NCBI GenBank assembly: GCA_039621445.1
Contig: CP154955.1
Coordinates: 35,179,492-35,243,491 of the forward strand
Length of the DNA: 64,000 nt
Direction of reading: 5' to 3'
Source of the DNA: Euglena gracilis
Lineage: Eukaryota > Euglenida > Euglenophyceae > Euglenales
This document shows positions 1 through 10,864 of this stretch, piece by piece (the stretch's first letter is position 1; every line of letters begins with the position of its first letter). The position numbers and the translations under genes were made by a program. The notes beneath the pieces are model-generated. The model did not search any database. It was not told where the DNA came from and saw only the letters and a program-made list of their open reading frames with translations.

Positions 1-2058
1 AGTTGCCAGAACCCCGGCAAATTGTCGATGCCATCCTGGCTTTCGTAACAGGAAATTGTACCGTCGAAAAAAAAGCCACGGGCTTTTTCCTTGTAGAGTT
101 TGACCATGTTCTGATGTACTTTAGGAGCAACAACCCAGGGGTGTTGTTCCTCATAATATTCGCGCATAATTGTATCACATCCGTCTGAGATCCAGAACAG
201 ATGGTCAGTCATAAATTGTACGTCCAGGTCGTAACCCGGTTGTGAGCCTTCGCTCTTTCCTTTGTCTTTCTGGCCTTTCTGTCCTTTTGCGACTTCGCGC
301 TCTTGTTCGTTCCAACGGTATGCACCGTCTTTTCGGTATGCTCGTGCTTTTCTCCACATTGTAACAGTTACACCTGCGGTGGTGTCCAGCGATGTCATCA
401 GAGGGCTTGTCCGGTCGCATTTGGTGATATATTTCTTGTAAGGATCGTTGAACGTTGGACGGGATCGACAGATTATCATTGTCCTGACGATCACGTTGCG
501 CCTCCGCACTTTGTGGGGCGTCGTCCAGACGACGACGTTGTGTGTCTGGCGTTGGACGTGTTTGTGGCGGTGTTGCAAACTCCGGTCCACGCGGACGTTT
601 GTGCGCGTCAACGTTGTATTGTTTTGCTGGGGCCGTCAAATGTTGTAGAGCTTCTCTGTAAGTGGCGCGTTGTGCTGGGGACTCAAACCTGGGTTGACCC
701 GAGAAAAGTTGTTCCGGTTCAGCAGGTGGTTGTGTCTGTCCAGCCGAAGCCGGTTGTGAAGATGATGTGACAGGAGGTGCTCGAACAGGAATGGTAGATT
801 GTGCGGGTGCTTTTGCACGTGCCGACTGCGCGGCTTGAGCAGGGGGTCCTGTTCTTTGTATAGGTACATGTTGGTTTGAACCTGCTGCTGATGCGGCAGG
901 CTGAGTAGATGTTGACTGTGCAGTGGAAACTGCTTTTACCGGTTTTGTTTGTGGTGCCGGAGTAGGTTGAGCTACTGGCGGCACAAGGTTCGACGCCGAA
1001 GCGAGTTGTTCCATTGGACCAGGTTGATGTGGTGGTGCATTCACACGCAAAACTTCGGGTAGTGCCCAGGTGGGTATACCCAAAATTTTGGAGTTTGGAC
1101 CAATGCCATCCATTATCACTCCTTTCACGTTGATGGCTCCCAAATGGGATCCAAGTTCGTAAATTTTGTCAAGGGGAAGGTACGGTTCGCCTTTGGTTGC
1201 GTAAGCGAAATCCGCAGATTGTGGCACTCGTTCATAGTGAATATTGTCCACTACGGGACGCAGGGGGTCTTCTCCGACAACCCGTATCGCTGTCGGTTCC
1301 GGCAGCGGTATGGCGGGGGTTGTCGGTGGTTGTGGTTGAGATTGTACAGATGGTCGAGTTTGTACGGGTTGTAGTGGTTGAGGGGCTGGTTGAGGTGATT
1401 CGTCTGTTTCCATGGTATACTCCGGCTCTGGTTCTGCCGTTGTATACTCGTCATAAGGCTCTTCGGCCATTTCAGCGGTATAGTTGTCGTATGGCTCTTC
1501 GGCCTCCATAGTGTATTGTGGTTGCATACCAGTCTCCCAGTCCCGGGCAGGCGGCATGCGTGGGGGGGAAGGGAAAATGTTGTTGTGGTAAGTATATTGG
1601 TTCTTGCATTCGTACATCACCCATCTCACTTTCTGTGAGTTCAGGAGTATAGCGACGCATGTGTTCCGCGTAAGCACCCACTGGGTGCACTCCGCGGAGC
1701 ACACGCGGGACCAGGACTCCCAGGTCCCTGAGGGTTACGTTGTCTGGAAATCCGTATTCTCCGGGTTGGAGGAAGATTCTACCTGCTATCGTACTCTGGG
1801 ACCACGTGTCCCAGGTGGCGATAGGCTTGTTGGCGATTGCAAGCAATTGTCGGCAGTACGAATCCCACATCACTCGGATGAAGGGATCCGGTCTGTACTC
1901 TGCGCACATGCACAGAGCGTTACGAATTGTATCTGTTGAAGCCGTTGTCAGTTCACCCATGTACTTGGGGAACCGAGGCATAACGGGAGTGGCATACTGC
2001 CTTTGTGGAGGTTCTGGTTGTGTGGCATACTGCCCTTGTGGCGGTTGTGTGGCATACT
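1..2058 (-). pseudogene. Family IV Gag-like polyprotein, downstream part
   Basis: Minus-strand coding sequence interrupted by element I-a; the upstream part is at 14403-14770. Reading from 2058 it begins in a Pro/Gln-rich repeat (QPPQGQYAT units) and runs in one frame to about 1472. It then shifts frame near a C7 run (about 1562-1568) into a 499-residue frame ending at 205, rich in Pro, Gln, Ala and Thr, and shifts again into an open frame that leaves the window. I recognise no zinc knuckle or enzyme motif. A Gag role is inferred from its position just downstream of an LTR-like segment and from its composition. Two frameshifts make it a pseudogene. A cellular low-complexity protein is a less likely alternative. 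Confidence 0.5.
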
Positions 2059-2113
2059 TGTCGGCCGCCGGCTTTCGCCGGCAGCCAAAAATTGCCAGAA
2101 GGCGCAAATTACA

Positions 2114-2156
2114 AAGTCGCGGGTAACAGCCAATCAGTTAAAAAAACCCGCGACTT
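2114..2156 (+). promoter_or_regulatory. Inverted repeat with CCAAT box in its loop (LTR U3)
   Basis: AAGTCGCGGGT (2114-2124) and its exact complement ACCCGCGACTT (2146-2156) enclose 21 bases with CCAAT at 2130-2134. The same arrangement is present in all four family I LTRs (13625-13667 here; also near 47.54-47.59 and 58.70-58.75 kb on the minus strand). It may be a paired factor-binding site around a CCAAT element or a structured RNA/DNA element; the role is inferred. Confidence 0.6.
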
Positions 2157-2370
2157 AAATTGGAAGCGGGTCAAATTTCTAAGCTCCTTCAAATTTGTCA
2201 TTTTTCACAGAACTTGAGGGGTTTTCCCCATATTTGGCAAGAAGAAATACTATGGTATTGAATTTGGCAATTGGACTTTGATTTGGAGTGGCAAGTTGAG
2301 ATTCATTGTTGGTCATTGACTCATTGAAGTCAACTGAATGGAAGGAGCCGTAAACACCACCGCCCACGCC

Positions 2371-2377
2371 CTATATC
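2371..2377 (+). promoter_or_regulatory. TATA-like box in family I LTR
   Basis: CTATATC lies between the CCAAT region and the GA-rich tract. It is conserved at the matching place in the other family I LTRs (CCCTATATCC at 13881-13890; complement in I-b). It is the most promoter-like motif in the LTR; the start site cannot be read from sequence. Confidence 0.4.
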
Positions 2378-2884
2378 CTCGCCTTCGCCTCCTTCACCGA
2401 ACGCTCCTTGCCCCAATGTTTGCACATTTCATACGTTCACATTCCACAGTTTCGGTTTCAAGTGTGTTCTCACTCAAGTTTCGGAGTTTCAGAATTCAAG
2501 TTTCTTTCAGTTTTGACTTCAAGAGTGTCAAGATTCAGTGGGTTGGTTTTTGCCTACAAGGTGTGAGAGAGTTTGAGAGAGAGAAAGAGAGAAAAGTGAG
2601 ATTTCAATGCAAATGGCAGATTTTTCAGTTTTCACCAAATTTTCGGAAACCGTTCAAAAAACGATCCTACGCACCGGCTGGGGTTGGGGAAACCACCTGG
2701 GTGAAAAAAAGGGGGTTGACTTGAGCCAACCAACCCCCGGAGAAAGCGCAGGCCCCACCCCGGAAACACCACCCCCCCTGTCGGTGGTCCTCCCCACCGG
2801 CGAGGACCCCCCGGGGCCCTCGGCCCGAAGGGACTCGGCGGTCGCGGGGGCGACCGGCGCCCGGGGGTGGCGGACCCGGTAAAC

Positions 2885-2898
2885 ATGGTACGCAGAGG
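2885..2898 (+). promoter_or_regulatory. Primer-binding site and Gag start overlap (I-a)
   Basis: Directly after the LTR comes TGGTACGCAGAGG (2886-2898), starting with the TGG expected to pair with a tRNA 3' CCA. It resembles, with an extra base, the initiator-methionine tRNA PBS common in chromoviruses (TGGTATCAGAGC). The last LTR base (A, 2885) plus the PBS TG form an ATG in frame with Gag. Confidence 0.75.
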
Positions 2899-3700
2899 TT
2901 ACTTCGCTGACTCTGTCAGTGAAGAAGTTTCAGTTTCGGTTGATGACAAATCAGACCCGGTAAACATGGCACACGAGGGCAGTTTCACCAACCCAATTGT
3001 CTGTGAATTTTCAGAAGAATCTGCAGAAACCTGCTCGTTTTCAGGTCAATCTGTCCGAGTTTCAGATTGTGGTGAAAATTTTCTGAGATTTGTGGCAGAA
3101 ATCTTTTTTCAGAACGAAAAGGAAACTGAGTTTTCTGCAGCCCAGTTTTCAGAACCTGTGGCATCGTTGCAAATCGTGACAGAATCTGCGGCGGAAAACA
3201 ATTTTCAGGCTGCAGAAGTTTTATCGTCTTCAGAATTTTCAGAAACGACACAGGAATCAGAATCTGATTCTGATTCTGGGAGGGGGTCAATTACATGCAT
3301 AAGGCCCATCATGGTGGTATGGCCGGAAAATGTTCAGCTGGTTCCAATTCATAGCAGTGATGATGAGGAACCAGACCCCCCAGCTTACGAAAGCGAAACA
3401 GAGGAAGAAAAACAGGCTGAAAACGCAATAATTCAGGAAATGGTTATGCAAAGAATGAAAGCTGCTGGCATGTGGCCAGTAAATTTTTCACGTTTTCAGC
3501 AAATTTCTGTGTCGTCACGAGACAGCAGCCCAGGGCCAGAACAAAAAATTTTGTGTTTAACAGCCCAGCCAGAACCATCACTGTTAACACAAAGTTCAGA
3601 ATCGCAGGCAGCACAGCCAGCTGCAGCCCAGCTGCAGGTTTTTCAGCCAGCCCAGCCGTTTTCGGCTGAGATGTCTGTCCCAGCCCAGATGCTTGGACAG

Positions 3701-4090
3701 GTTTTTCACCCAGCCCAGCGGTTTTCGGCTGGGTCATCTCTTTCAGCAATCATGGGGCCAGCCCAGATGACTTCACAGGTTTTTCAGCCAGCCCAGCAGT
3801 TTTCGGCTGGGTCATCTGTTTCAGCAATCATGGGGCCAGCCCAGATGACTTCACAGGTTTTTCAGCCAGCCCAGCAGTTTTCGGCTGGGTCATCTGTTTC
3901 AGCAATCATGGGGCCAGCCCAGATGACTTCACAGGTTTTTCAGCCAGCCCAGCAGTTTTCGGCTGGGTCATCTGTTCCAGCAATCATGGGGCCAGCCCAG
4001 ATGGCTTCACAGGTTTTCCAGCCAGCCCAGCAGTTTTCGGCTGGGCATCTGTTTCAGCAATCATGGGACCAGCCCAGATGCATGGGCAGG
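3701..4090 (+). repeat. 78-bp tandem repeat in Gag (26 residues)
   Basis: Five units start at 3701, 3779, 3857, 3935 and 4013, preceded by a shorter related unit at about 3639. Each encodes a version of VFQPAQQFSAGSS followed by AIMGPAQM. The middle units are almost identical. The last unit lacks one T, shifting the frame. I-b has only one unit left at the matching place (about 57.18-57.25 kb), so the array expands and contracts. Confidence 0.9.
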
Positions 4091-5900
4091 TTTTTCAGCC
4101 AACGTTAACAGTGTCTTCAAACACAGGCCCAGCCCAGATTGTCCAGCCAATTCAGCCAGATTTTCCACAGACCCAGCCACGGAATTTACAGCCAAACACC
4201 AGTTTTTCTGCACAAACTGGGTCCGAAAACCCTGAAAATCAGCATGATGTGGAAATGGAATCGGGCCATGGCCAATCTGATGATGATTGGAACAATTGGG
4301 GTGAAGAAATCAGTTGCAAAATTGAATGTTTACATGGCAGGCTTTTGGTGCAGGAAGGAAAACATCCTGAAAAAACGGCTGAAAATCTGGTGGGGGAGGC
4401 AGAAAACAGGCTAAATCGGGCATTGGCCATGTCACAGGGGCAGACATTGAATCTGGTCAATGAGGCACTGGGCATGCATGATCAGCGAATGGCTGATCAC
4501 ATTGCCATGGTGAAACGTGAAATTAAGGCTGAACTGAGTGCAACCATAAACGACTTGCTTTTGCAGTTTCAGCAAAATGGTGAAATGGTGCAAAATCTGG
4601 CCCAATGCCAAATGCATTTGTTGAGTGTGGAAATGGAACGGCAGTTTGCTCAAAAAAGTGAAGAAAGTGGAGGGAGGATGGAGTAAACACGTTTTTTGAG
4701 GCCCAGGTTGAGGGGTTGAGAAAAAATGAGAGGGATTTTTCTCAGAAGCTGTCGTTTTTGGAAAAATCTGTGGGGGAGATGCACGTGGTGGTGCAACAAG
4801 TGGGGGAGAAGGAAAAACAGCAGGAAATTGCTGTTAATCAGGTCAAATCTGCAGTCGGTGAGCTAAGCTCTGGTCTGGAGGGACGCTTTGGGATCATTTT
4901 TCAGCAATGTAAAAGTTTGGGGGAGACTGAGTGTGCCAAATTTCAGGCACAGGCTGAGAAATTGAAGGAATTTTCACAGTCACTGGAGCGAGAGAGAGCA
5001 AAGCTCTGAATGATCGTTTGGGGAGGTTGGAGAATTTTCTGGGTCGGAAAGATTTTCCCATTGAGAAAGTCTGTGACCTGATTAACAAGAGTGAGGAAAC
5101 AATTCGGTTGGAGGTGCAAAGGGAGTTGGGGCTGCAAACGAGAAAGAATTTGGAGGTCATTATCAGTGAAATGTTGCAGGAAAGGTTGAGGCTGAGTGAA
5201 AGGGAGGGGCAGTTTGAGAAAGTTCGGGCTGAAATGGAAAACTCGATGAAACAGCAGGTTGGAGTTTTACTGCAACAGCATTGCGTTGTACTGCTAAGAG
5301 AACAGCAGGAGCGGAAAAAATTGCAACAAAAGCTGGATTTATTTCAGGCTGAGTTTTTGGTGATGAAAAATCAGCAAGCTGAATCTGCCAAATCTGCGAC
5401 AGTGGATCTGACAAAGGAAACGAGAAAAAAATCAGCTGGAAACCCAGAAATCGAAGAGTTTGATCTTTTTGGTTACAACGATTTACCTGTGATCGAGAAA
5501 AATCCGGTTGAAATTGAAGGCTATGAATACGCTGAACCAGGGTCACATGCGACACATGTCAGGCAGGTTTGTGCACGACCTGTGGGGGCAGTGCCTGCAG
5601 GTGCAGGGCTGGTTTCATCAAATGCAGTGGCAACGCATCAATTGATGAAAAACCTGGTAGCTCCAAATTCTTCTGGACAGCCAAAAGACTGGTCGTCTTT
5701 TGTGCGGGATTGGGATCAATATTTCATGACGTGGTGTATTTTGCAAAATGGACATATGTCTGATTCACTCAAGCTTCAGCTTTTTGCAATGACGCTGGAC
5801 GACACAAATCAAAAGGAATTGCAATTCCGAACGGAATTGAACGGAAAAACATCTTTCGAGGAGGAATTTGACAGGCTTGAAGGGAAATATGCTGGAACTC

Positions 5901-5920
5901 AAAAAAAAAAAAAAAAAAAA
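5901..5920 (+). repeat. A20 homopolymer inside Gag
   Basis: Exactly 20 adenines followed by TAA. The matching place in I-b (about 55.33-55.36 kb) has ordinary coding sequence with only a run of seven A, so here about 20 bp of coding sequence appears replaced by poly(A). Confidence 0.9.
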
Positions 5921-7045
5921 TAATCGTATGATGTGAACCTCGTGAACCAAGGAAAAATTACCGTACGGGAATGGCGAGATTTTGTCATAAATTTCAGAAT
6001 AGCCTGGAGACAGGTGAAAAGCGCCACTGACAATGAGGCAGAAAGACTGGTCAAGGGAAAACTGCCAAATTTCATTTTGCATTGGGTCGCCGATGAGGAG
6101 GAAAGGAAATCAACGTGTGGACCGAAAGTCAAAATGTACCCTGGAGTGCCTGCAACCGAGGAAAACATTATTTGTGCTGTGGAACGTGTCACTGGGGAAA
6201 AGCCCTGCAAGGTTTCGAAAGTTTCACCGCTGGAGTTCGAAGTCTTTTTGCCCAACACTACGATTTGCGACAAACTGAAAGAGGTCAGTGGGAAACCAAT
6301 CACAGGCACGGATAAAAGGATCAAAATTGTGGAGAAACAGCCAAAAATGGGAGATGAAGAAATTTTCCGTTTTGTTGAGCGAAAATTGTCTTCCAGGGAT
6401 TCTCAAGACATGATACACAGTTCCAGGGAGCCAAATGCATTTGGAAACCGGAGGGCCAGGTCTGCTAAGGCAGATCGGGCCAAGGGGTCCAGGACACCCT
6501 CCCCAACACGGTCAGCAAAGGGGGGCGAAACGGTGGCAAAACCGTCCGTTGGAAAATCAGATTCACAGGTGGCAGCTCCTGCGACCAATGCAAACGTGAA
6601 CCCCCCCGTGCAAAATCCAGTGCCAGTGGTTCGAACACAGTCATTACCACCCCCCCAGCAATCTCAATTTGGCTATGGGGGGGGATGGAGAAATGATTCT
6701 GGGTGGAATTCCAATGCCAATGCCAATTTTCAGGGAAATCAGTGGTGGCACTCAAACCAACAGAATTTTGATTCACAGTCTAGTGGTGGCAAAGGCAAAG
6801 GCAAAGGCAAGGGCAAAGGAAACAATTCTTGGGGGAAAGGAAACAATGGAAATGACTGGTCTAGGGGATAGGGCCAGGATGGTGGAAAAGGCAAAGGAAA
6901 AGGAAGGGGGAAAGGAAACCGATGCCAGGACAGCCGGGGTGGACCGCTGGGGGCGGGAGCCGCCCCGGGCTCGCATACCCAGCCCCACACAAGGACATAC
7001 GCAAATCCCAGGTGGCATGAAAAATCTCGTGCGAGTGAAAACACG

Positions 7046-7699
7046 ATGAAAAATCTGCCATCCCAGGAGACCTTTGCGCAAGGTGTGTCCAGTGTGTCGG
7101 GTGCGTGTGTGCGTGACGTGCAAATCTGTGATTCAGCCCAAATCTGTAAAAAACAAGACCTCATAAGGGATCGTGCACAGCCTTCCGTAAAGAAAAGAGC
7201 TTTAGACCTTTTTTGCGGTAAAGGCTCGGTTGGGGATTGCCTGAGAGAGCAGGGGTTTAAGGTGGTGTCAGAAAACATAAACCCCAGATTTAACCCAACC
7301 AACTGTGCAAATACTTTGGAGTGGAGATATTGGAGGTACCCCCCCGGATGTTTTCAGATCATCGCTGCGGGGGTGCCCTGTACAGAATATAGCTTGGCGA
7401 AAACATTGGGAGTCAGAAATTTGGAGGGGGCAGATCGGCTGGTCAAAAAAACTTTGGAGATTGTCGAATATTTCAAACCAAAGTTGTGGTGGATTGAAAA
7501 TCCCCGTCATGGACTTTTGCGGAAAAGACCCTGTGTTCAAAATCTGACTTTTGTCGATGTTGACTATTGTCAGTTTTCAGATTGGGGATATCAAAAGCCC
7601 ACCCGAATCTGGGGGAGCGAAAATCTGAGCAAGCTACAAAACAAACTTTGTGATGGCGAGACCTGCCCGAATTTGATTCCTGGGGGGAGGAGTCACTGA
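7046..7699 (+). pseudogene. C5-cytosine methyltransferase-like domain of Pol (I-a)
   Basis: 217 residues resembling the Rossmann core of C5-cytosine DNA methyltransferases of the protist/viral type. Motif I is DLFCGKGSVG (7205 on), the motif IV catalytic Cys is in GVPCTEYS (PC at 7376-7381), and motif VI is IENP (7493-7504). A KPTRIWGS segment resembles the Arg-bearing motif VIII. The likely product would methylate cytosine in DNA or RNA; this is inferred from motifs only. The motif II position reads ENINP where I-b has VDINP, so the acidic cofactor-binding residue is lost. I-b lacks stops where I-a has TGA at 7697-7699 and TGA just before 7751; the I-b frame runs straight on into the next module. 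It lies between Gag and protease. Confidence 0.75.
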
Positions 7700-7750
7700 G
7701 AAAAGTTGGGAGGATATGGAATGACAGTTGGTACTCAGAAAAAATGAAGG

Positions 7751-8350
7751 ATGCCCAAACAACTGGTGGAGTATTTGTTAACCGTGTTGGAACGAAAAAG
7801 CGGATATCGTAGGGAGGATTATGCTGTTAGGAAAGTTTGTATGGAGGAAATTGAGAAGGAATTTCGGGTTAAGGCGGAACGGGATTGTTTTGCAACCAGC
7901 CAAAATGCCAGGTGTGAAAAGTTTTACGGGGAGGATGATGATGCCATGAAAAAGGATTGGGGGGTGGAGGAAACGTTGTGGATGAACCCCGCCTGGACTT
8001 TGTGGCCTGAGGTGGCTGAAAAATTGCAAAATTCCAATTGTCGGGCGATTTGCATTTGCCCAGACTGGAATAGGAGGTGGGTGAAAAATCTGGTGGCTAT
8101 GGCTGTCAAAAAGATTTATTTTCCCAAGGGGACAAAGTTGTTTGAGGCTGATGGGAGGATTTTGAGGGGTACCCGTTGGGGGGTGTGGGCCTTGTTGATC
8201 GATAGAAGGCAACCCTCCCAGGGGGGGGGCAGCCCCAGGGAAGAAAACATTGGTTCGGCTGAAAAAAAGAATGTTGAGGGGGACGAAAAGTCGTGGAGGA
8301 GCAAAGAAACTCGGGGAGGACAGACAAATGCTGTTAAAAACCCAGATTAG
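7751..8350 (+). pseudogene. Dam-like (DIRS MT-type) methyltransferase-like domain of Pol (I-a)
   Basis: About 160 conserved residues: RDCFATSQNARCEKFYG, an AMKKDW segment, then LWMNPAW (7982-7996), CICPDW, and a C-terminal GTRWGVWALLI. The D-x-F-A-T...NPPW...P-x-W layout matches the Dam-like N6-adenine methyltransferase module described in DIRS retrotransposons and phage Dam proteins; NPPW would be motif IV. Here the motif is NPAW, while I-b keeps NPPW. A G9 run at 8221-8229 (G8 in I-b) shifts the frame so the ORF ends at 8350 instead of continuing into the protease. Assignment as a methyltransferase rests on motif layout; an RNase H-derived accessory fold is possible. Confidence 0.6.
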
Positions 8351-9086
8351 GTTGGCAAATGGGGAGGAAAAAACGGCCATAATTTTGATTGACACGGGGG
8401 CTGAAGCAAACCTCATTCGACAAGGGTTGATAGGGGACCACCTAATGTATCCTGCTAAGGACCCGTTAAGGTTTGAAACTGCCAATGGGCAAACTTTGGC
8501 GGGGGGGAGCAGATGTGCAAAGGTGAAAATGATCCTACAACAAAATTGGAATGAGGAAAGGGAAATTGAGAGGGTGGAATATGAGGTTGAATTTTATGAG
8601 GCAAACATCAAAGTTGATGCCATTCTTTCTTATCCATGGTTGGCGGAGGCAAAACTGGGAATTTTTCCACACCACAAGGAGTTGGTAAAAGACAGCCCCG
8701 ACCTAATTTTTTTGCGGGGTGTTGAAAAACGGAGGGGTCCGCAAAAATTAAGTGATGACAAAACTTTTTCAGTGGACAATGTGACTGTGGCGGACGGGTC
8801 TTCGTTTGGGTTGCAAAAACTTGGTCTTTGTTTGCCTTTGGAAGGGTTGGACCAGGAATTGCAATTTTTGAGCGATGAGGACCTGGGGGAGGTTGCCACA
8901 AATTTGGAGGGAAGTGACCCCCCAGTGCAAGTTATCAACCGAATGATAATTGCAAGGGAGGGGGAGGACAAAAAAGAGGAGGAACGGGTAGTCAAGTTGA
9001 GGGAACAAGTTTTGCAAGATTACAGGGGGACGGTATTTCGGTCATCGCCATTTCCGGACCCCCCCGAAAGAGGACAATATGGTTAG
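8250..9086 (+). pseudogene. pol: Aspartic protease and start of RT (I-a Pol)
   Basis: Retropepsin-like protease that would cut the polyprotein. The catalytic triad is IDTGAEANLI (Asp at 8391-8393), followed by a conserved ILSYPWL segment (about 8620-8645) typical of the C-terminal protease strand in Ty3 elements. The frame continues toward RT and ends at an in-frame TAG (9084-9086); I-b has TAT at that codon, so this is a point mutation. It overlaps the previous reading frame at 8250-8350 because of the upstream G-run shift. Confidence 0.85.
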
Positions 9087-10844
9087 GCATACATACCGCT
9101 GAAGGAGGGGGCAAAACCAACCAGACAGAGACCTTTTTTCATGCACGGTGAGCGGGAAGAGGCACTTGAAAAAATCACCCAAGACTGGCTTGACAAAAAA
9201 TACATTGAGCCAGCCACAGCCAAAAATTCTGAATGGCTGTCCCAGACTTTTCCAGTTCCAAAAAAATCCAACGATTTTCCTTGGAGGGGGGTGGTGGACC
9301 TCAGGGGGCCAAACAGCCAAACAAGGCGATGCAACTACCCCCTACCCAAAATTGAAGACATTTTGGTCAAACATGGTGCAAACCAAATGTTTTCGATCAT
9401 CGATTTGAAGCAAGCTTTTCACCAACAACCTTTACACCCAGAAAGTCGACCCATAACGTGTTGTTTCACCCCCAAAGGCATTTTTCAGTGGAGGGTGAAC
9501 GTAATGGGTTTGACAAATGCCCCCCAGCAATTTCAGCAAATGATCGATGACCGTTTGACACCAGTAAGGGATATCGCCACAGGGTACATAGACGACATAC
9601 TGGTGGGGACAACGGTCGGGGAAGGGGAGGATCTAGTGGGGGCACATGAAAAAGATTTGAGGAGGGTGTTGGAAGTGCTCAAAACAGAACTTTTGGTGGC
9701 TGATGAATTCAAAGCCAAACTTTTCGTTGAGGAGGTCGAATTTTGTGGACAAATTTTAGGAAACGGGACTAGGAGGCCTGCACCGGGTAAGTTACGAGCG
9801 ATCGAAAAGTGGGAGGTTCCAAAAACAATTACGGCTTTGAGAGCCTTTTTGGGATTCACAAATTATTACAATGCATACATTCACATGTATGCGGAAGTAG
9901 CTGCCCGGTTGCAAGACAAATTGAAAGTCCCCAGGGAGGTGGGAAAGAAAGGAAGTCGAAAACCTGTGGAATTTGATGGGGAGGATTTAAAAGCTTTTGA
10001 GGAGCTGAAAAAAAGGTTGTGTTCGGGCCTAATGTTGCAACGGGTAGACCCAGATAAACCCTTTGTGCTAAGGGTTGATGCCAGTGGGTACGCCGTGGGG
10101 GCAACGTTAGAGCAAATGAAGGAGGGGGGAGGAAGACCCACAGCCCAGGATGTGATTGAGAAAAAAACTGTGCCAGTGGCTTTTATGTCTCGAAAATTGA
10201 CCGAGGGGCAAAGAAAATGGACCCCCAGGGAGTTGGAGACGTACGCCATAATTTTGGCACTACAAAAATGGGAGAGTTGGATTGGATTGCAACCCGTTTT
10301 GGTTTTAACCGACCACCAAAGTTTGGAGTCTTGGACAAGGGAGGTCCTAGACACCCCCAGTGGTCCGGTTGGGAGGAGGGCGAGATGGCATCAAATTTTC
10401 TCCAAGTATGATTTGACGGTGGGATATATCCCGGGTAAAGAAAATACCATAGCCGATATCCTTAGTCGGTGGGCATACCCAGCTTCACAGGCCCTAAGGG
10501 ATATAAGTAAGCATGGGTCAGCCGAAGACAAGGATGAAATGGAAAATTTTATCCGGGAGGAAAAAGAAGAGGAAAAACAGGGTTTGGAGATAAGAATCAA
10601 AAACCAGCCCAATTTACGTAATGCCTGGACACGGGGGGTGACAACCCGTAGTGGCAAAAAAGTAACACCTGAGGAGGAAAAAGGAGAGTGCACAAGGAGG
10701 GGAACCGAGGGTGGGGTAGACCCAGGAGGAAAAGACACCCCTGTGGACACCCACTCACAAGGGCACAGGAAAGAAAAGAAACGAGTTCATTTTTGGGATG
10801 AGAAAGTGGGGGGGGGGAGAGACCCCTGTCCCGGAGACGGCTGA
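9087..10844 (+). pseudogene. pol: Reverse transcriptase and RNase H (I-a Pol)
   Basis: RT synthesises cDNA and RNase H degrades the RNA template. RT motifs in order: WRGVVDLR, IIDLKQAFHQ, FQWRVNVMGLTNAPQQFQ and the catalytic YIDD (9585-9596), then the thumb FCGQILG and LRAFLGFTNYY. RNase H follows with the four acidic sites: LRVDASGYAVG, the Glu in RELETYAI, LTDHQSL and IADILSR. After it comes a charged linker. The frame ends at 10844 just after a G10 run (10808-10817), with integrase in another frame. This domain would be intact but for the upstream TAG. Confidence 0.92.
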
Positions 10845-10864
10845 AAGTTCGAGGGGGCACTCGT

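Larger units (their letters stand above)
2059..2885 (+). repeat. 5' LTR of I-a
   Basis: 827 bp, TG...CA. It opens with a GC hairpin (GCCGGC-TTTC-GCCGGC), then an 11-bp inverted repeat enclosing a CCAAT box. A TATA-like CTATATC lies at 2371-2377, a GA-rich microsatellite at about 2564-2596, and the 3' part (about 2740-2880) is very GC-rich with a perfect 7-bp hairpin (2839-2845 with 2850-2856) close to the PBS. Its partner is at 13570-14398; family copies on the other strand are at 57980-58804 and 46823-47644. Confidence 0.95.
2885..6871 (+). pseudogene. gag: Family I Gag (I-a), frameshifted
   Basis: Structural protein of the retrotransposon particle. Order: acidic Ser/Glu-rich N terminus; a tandem 26-residue repeat (3701-4090); a long Gln/Glu-rich coiled coil (about 4350-5450); a Gag core around 5690-6340 with the W-x-x-F and L-x-x-F pattern typical of Ty3 Gag; and a basic Gly/Lys tail (KGKGKGKG, about 6780-6870) in place of a CCHC zinc knuckle, presumably for nucleic-acid binding. 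The ATG at 2885 is the LTR-PBS junction codon. Breaks: a 1-bp loss in the last repeat unit (about 4046), shifts near 4680 and 5010, and an A20 tract plus stop at 5901-5923. Family copy I-b (54838-57264) keeps 809 codons of this region open. Confidence 0.85.

Noticed and set aside
2059-2107. Recurrent short protein start MRLLAIFGCRRKPAAD at 2107, 13618, 47596 and 58756
   Set aside because: It is the LTR terminal hairpin read on one strand; it recurs only because the LTR does.
8250-8350. Overlap of the Dam-like ORF and protease ORF as a programmed frameshift
   Set aside because: I-b has the two modules in one frame (apart from a point stop), and the I-a overlap is explained by one extra G in a G run.
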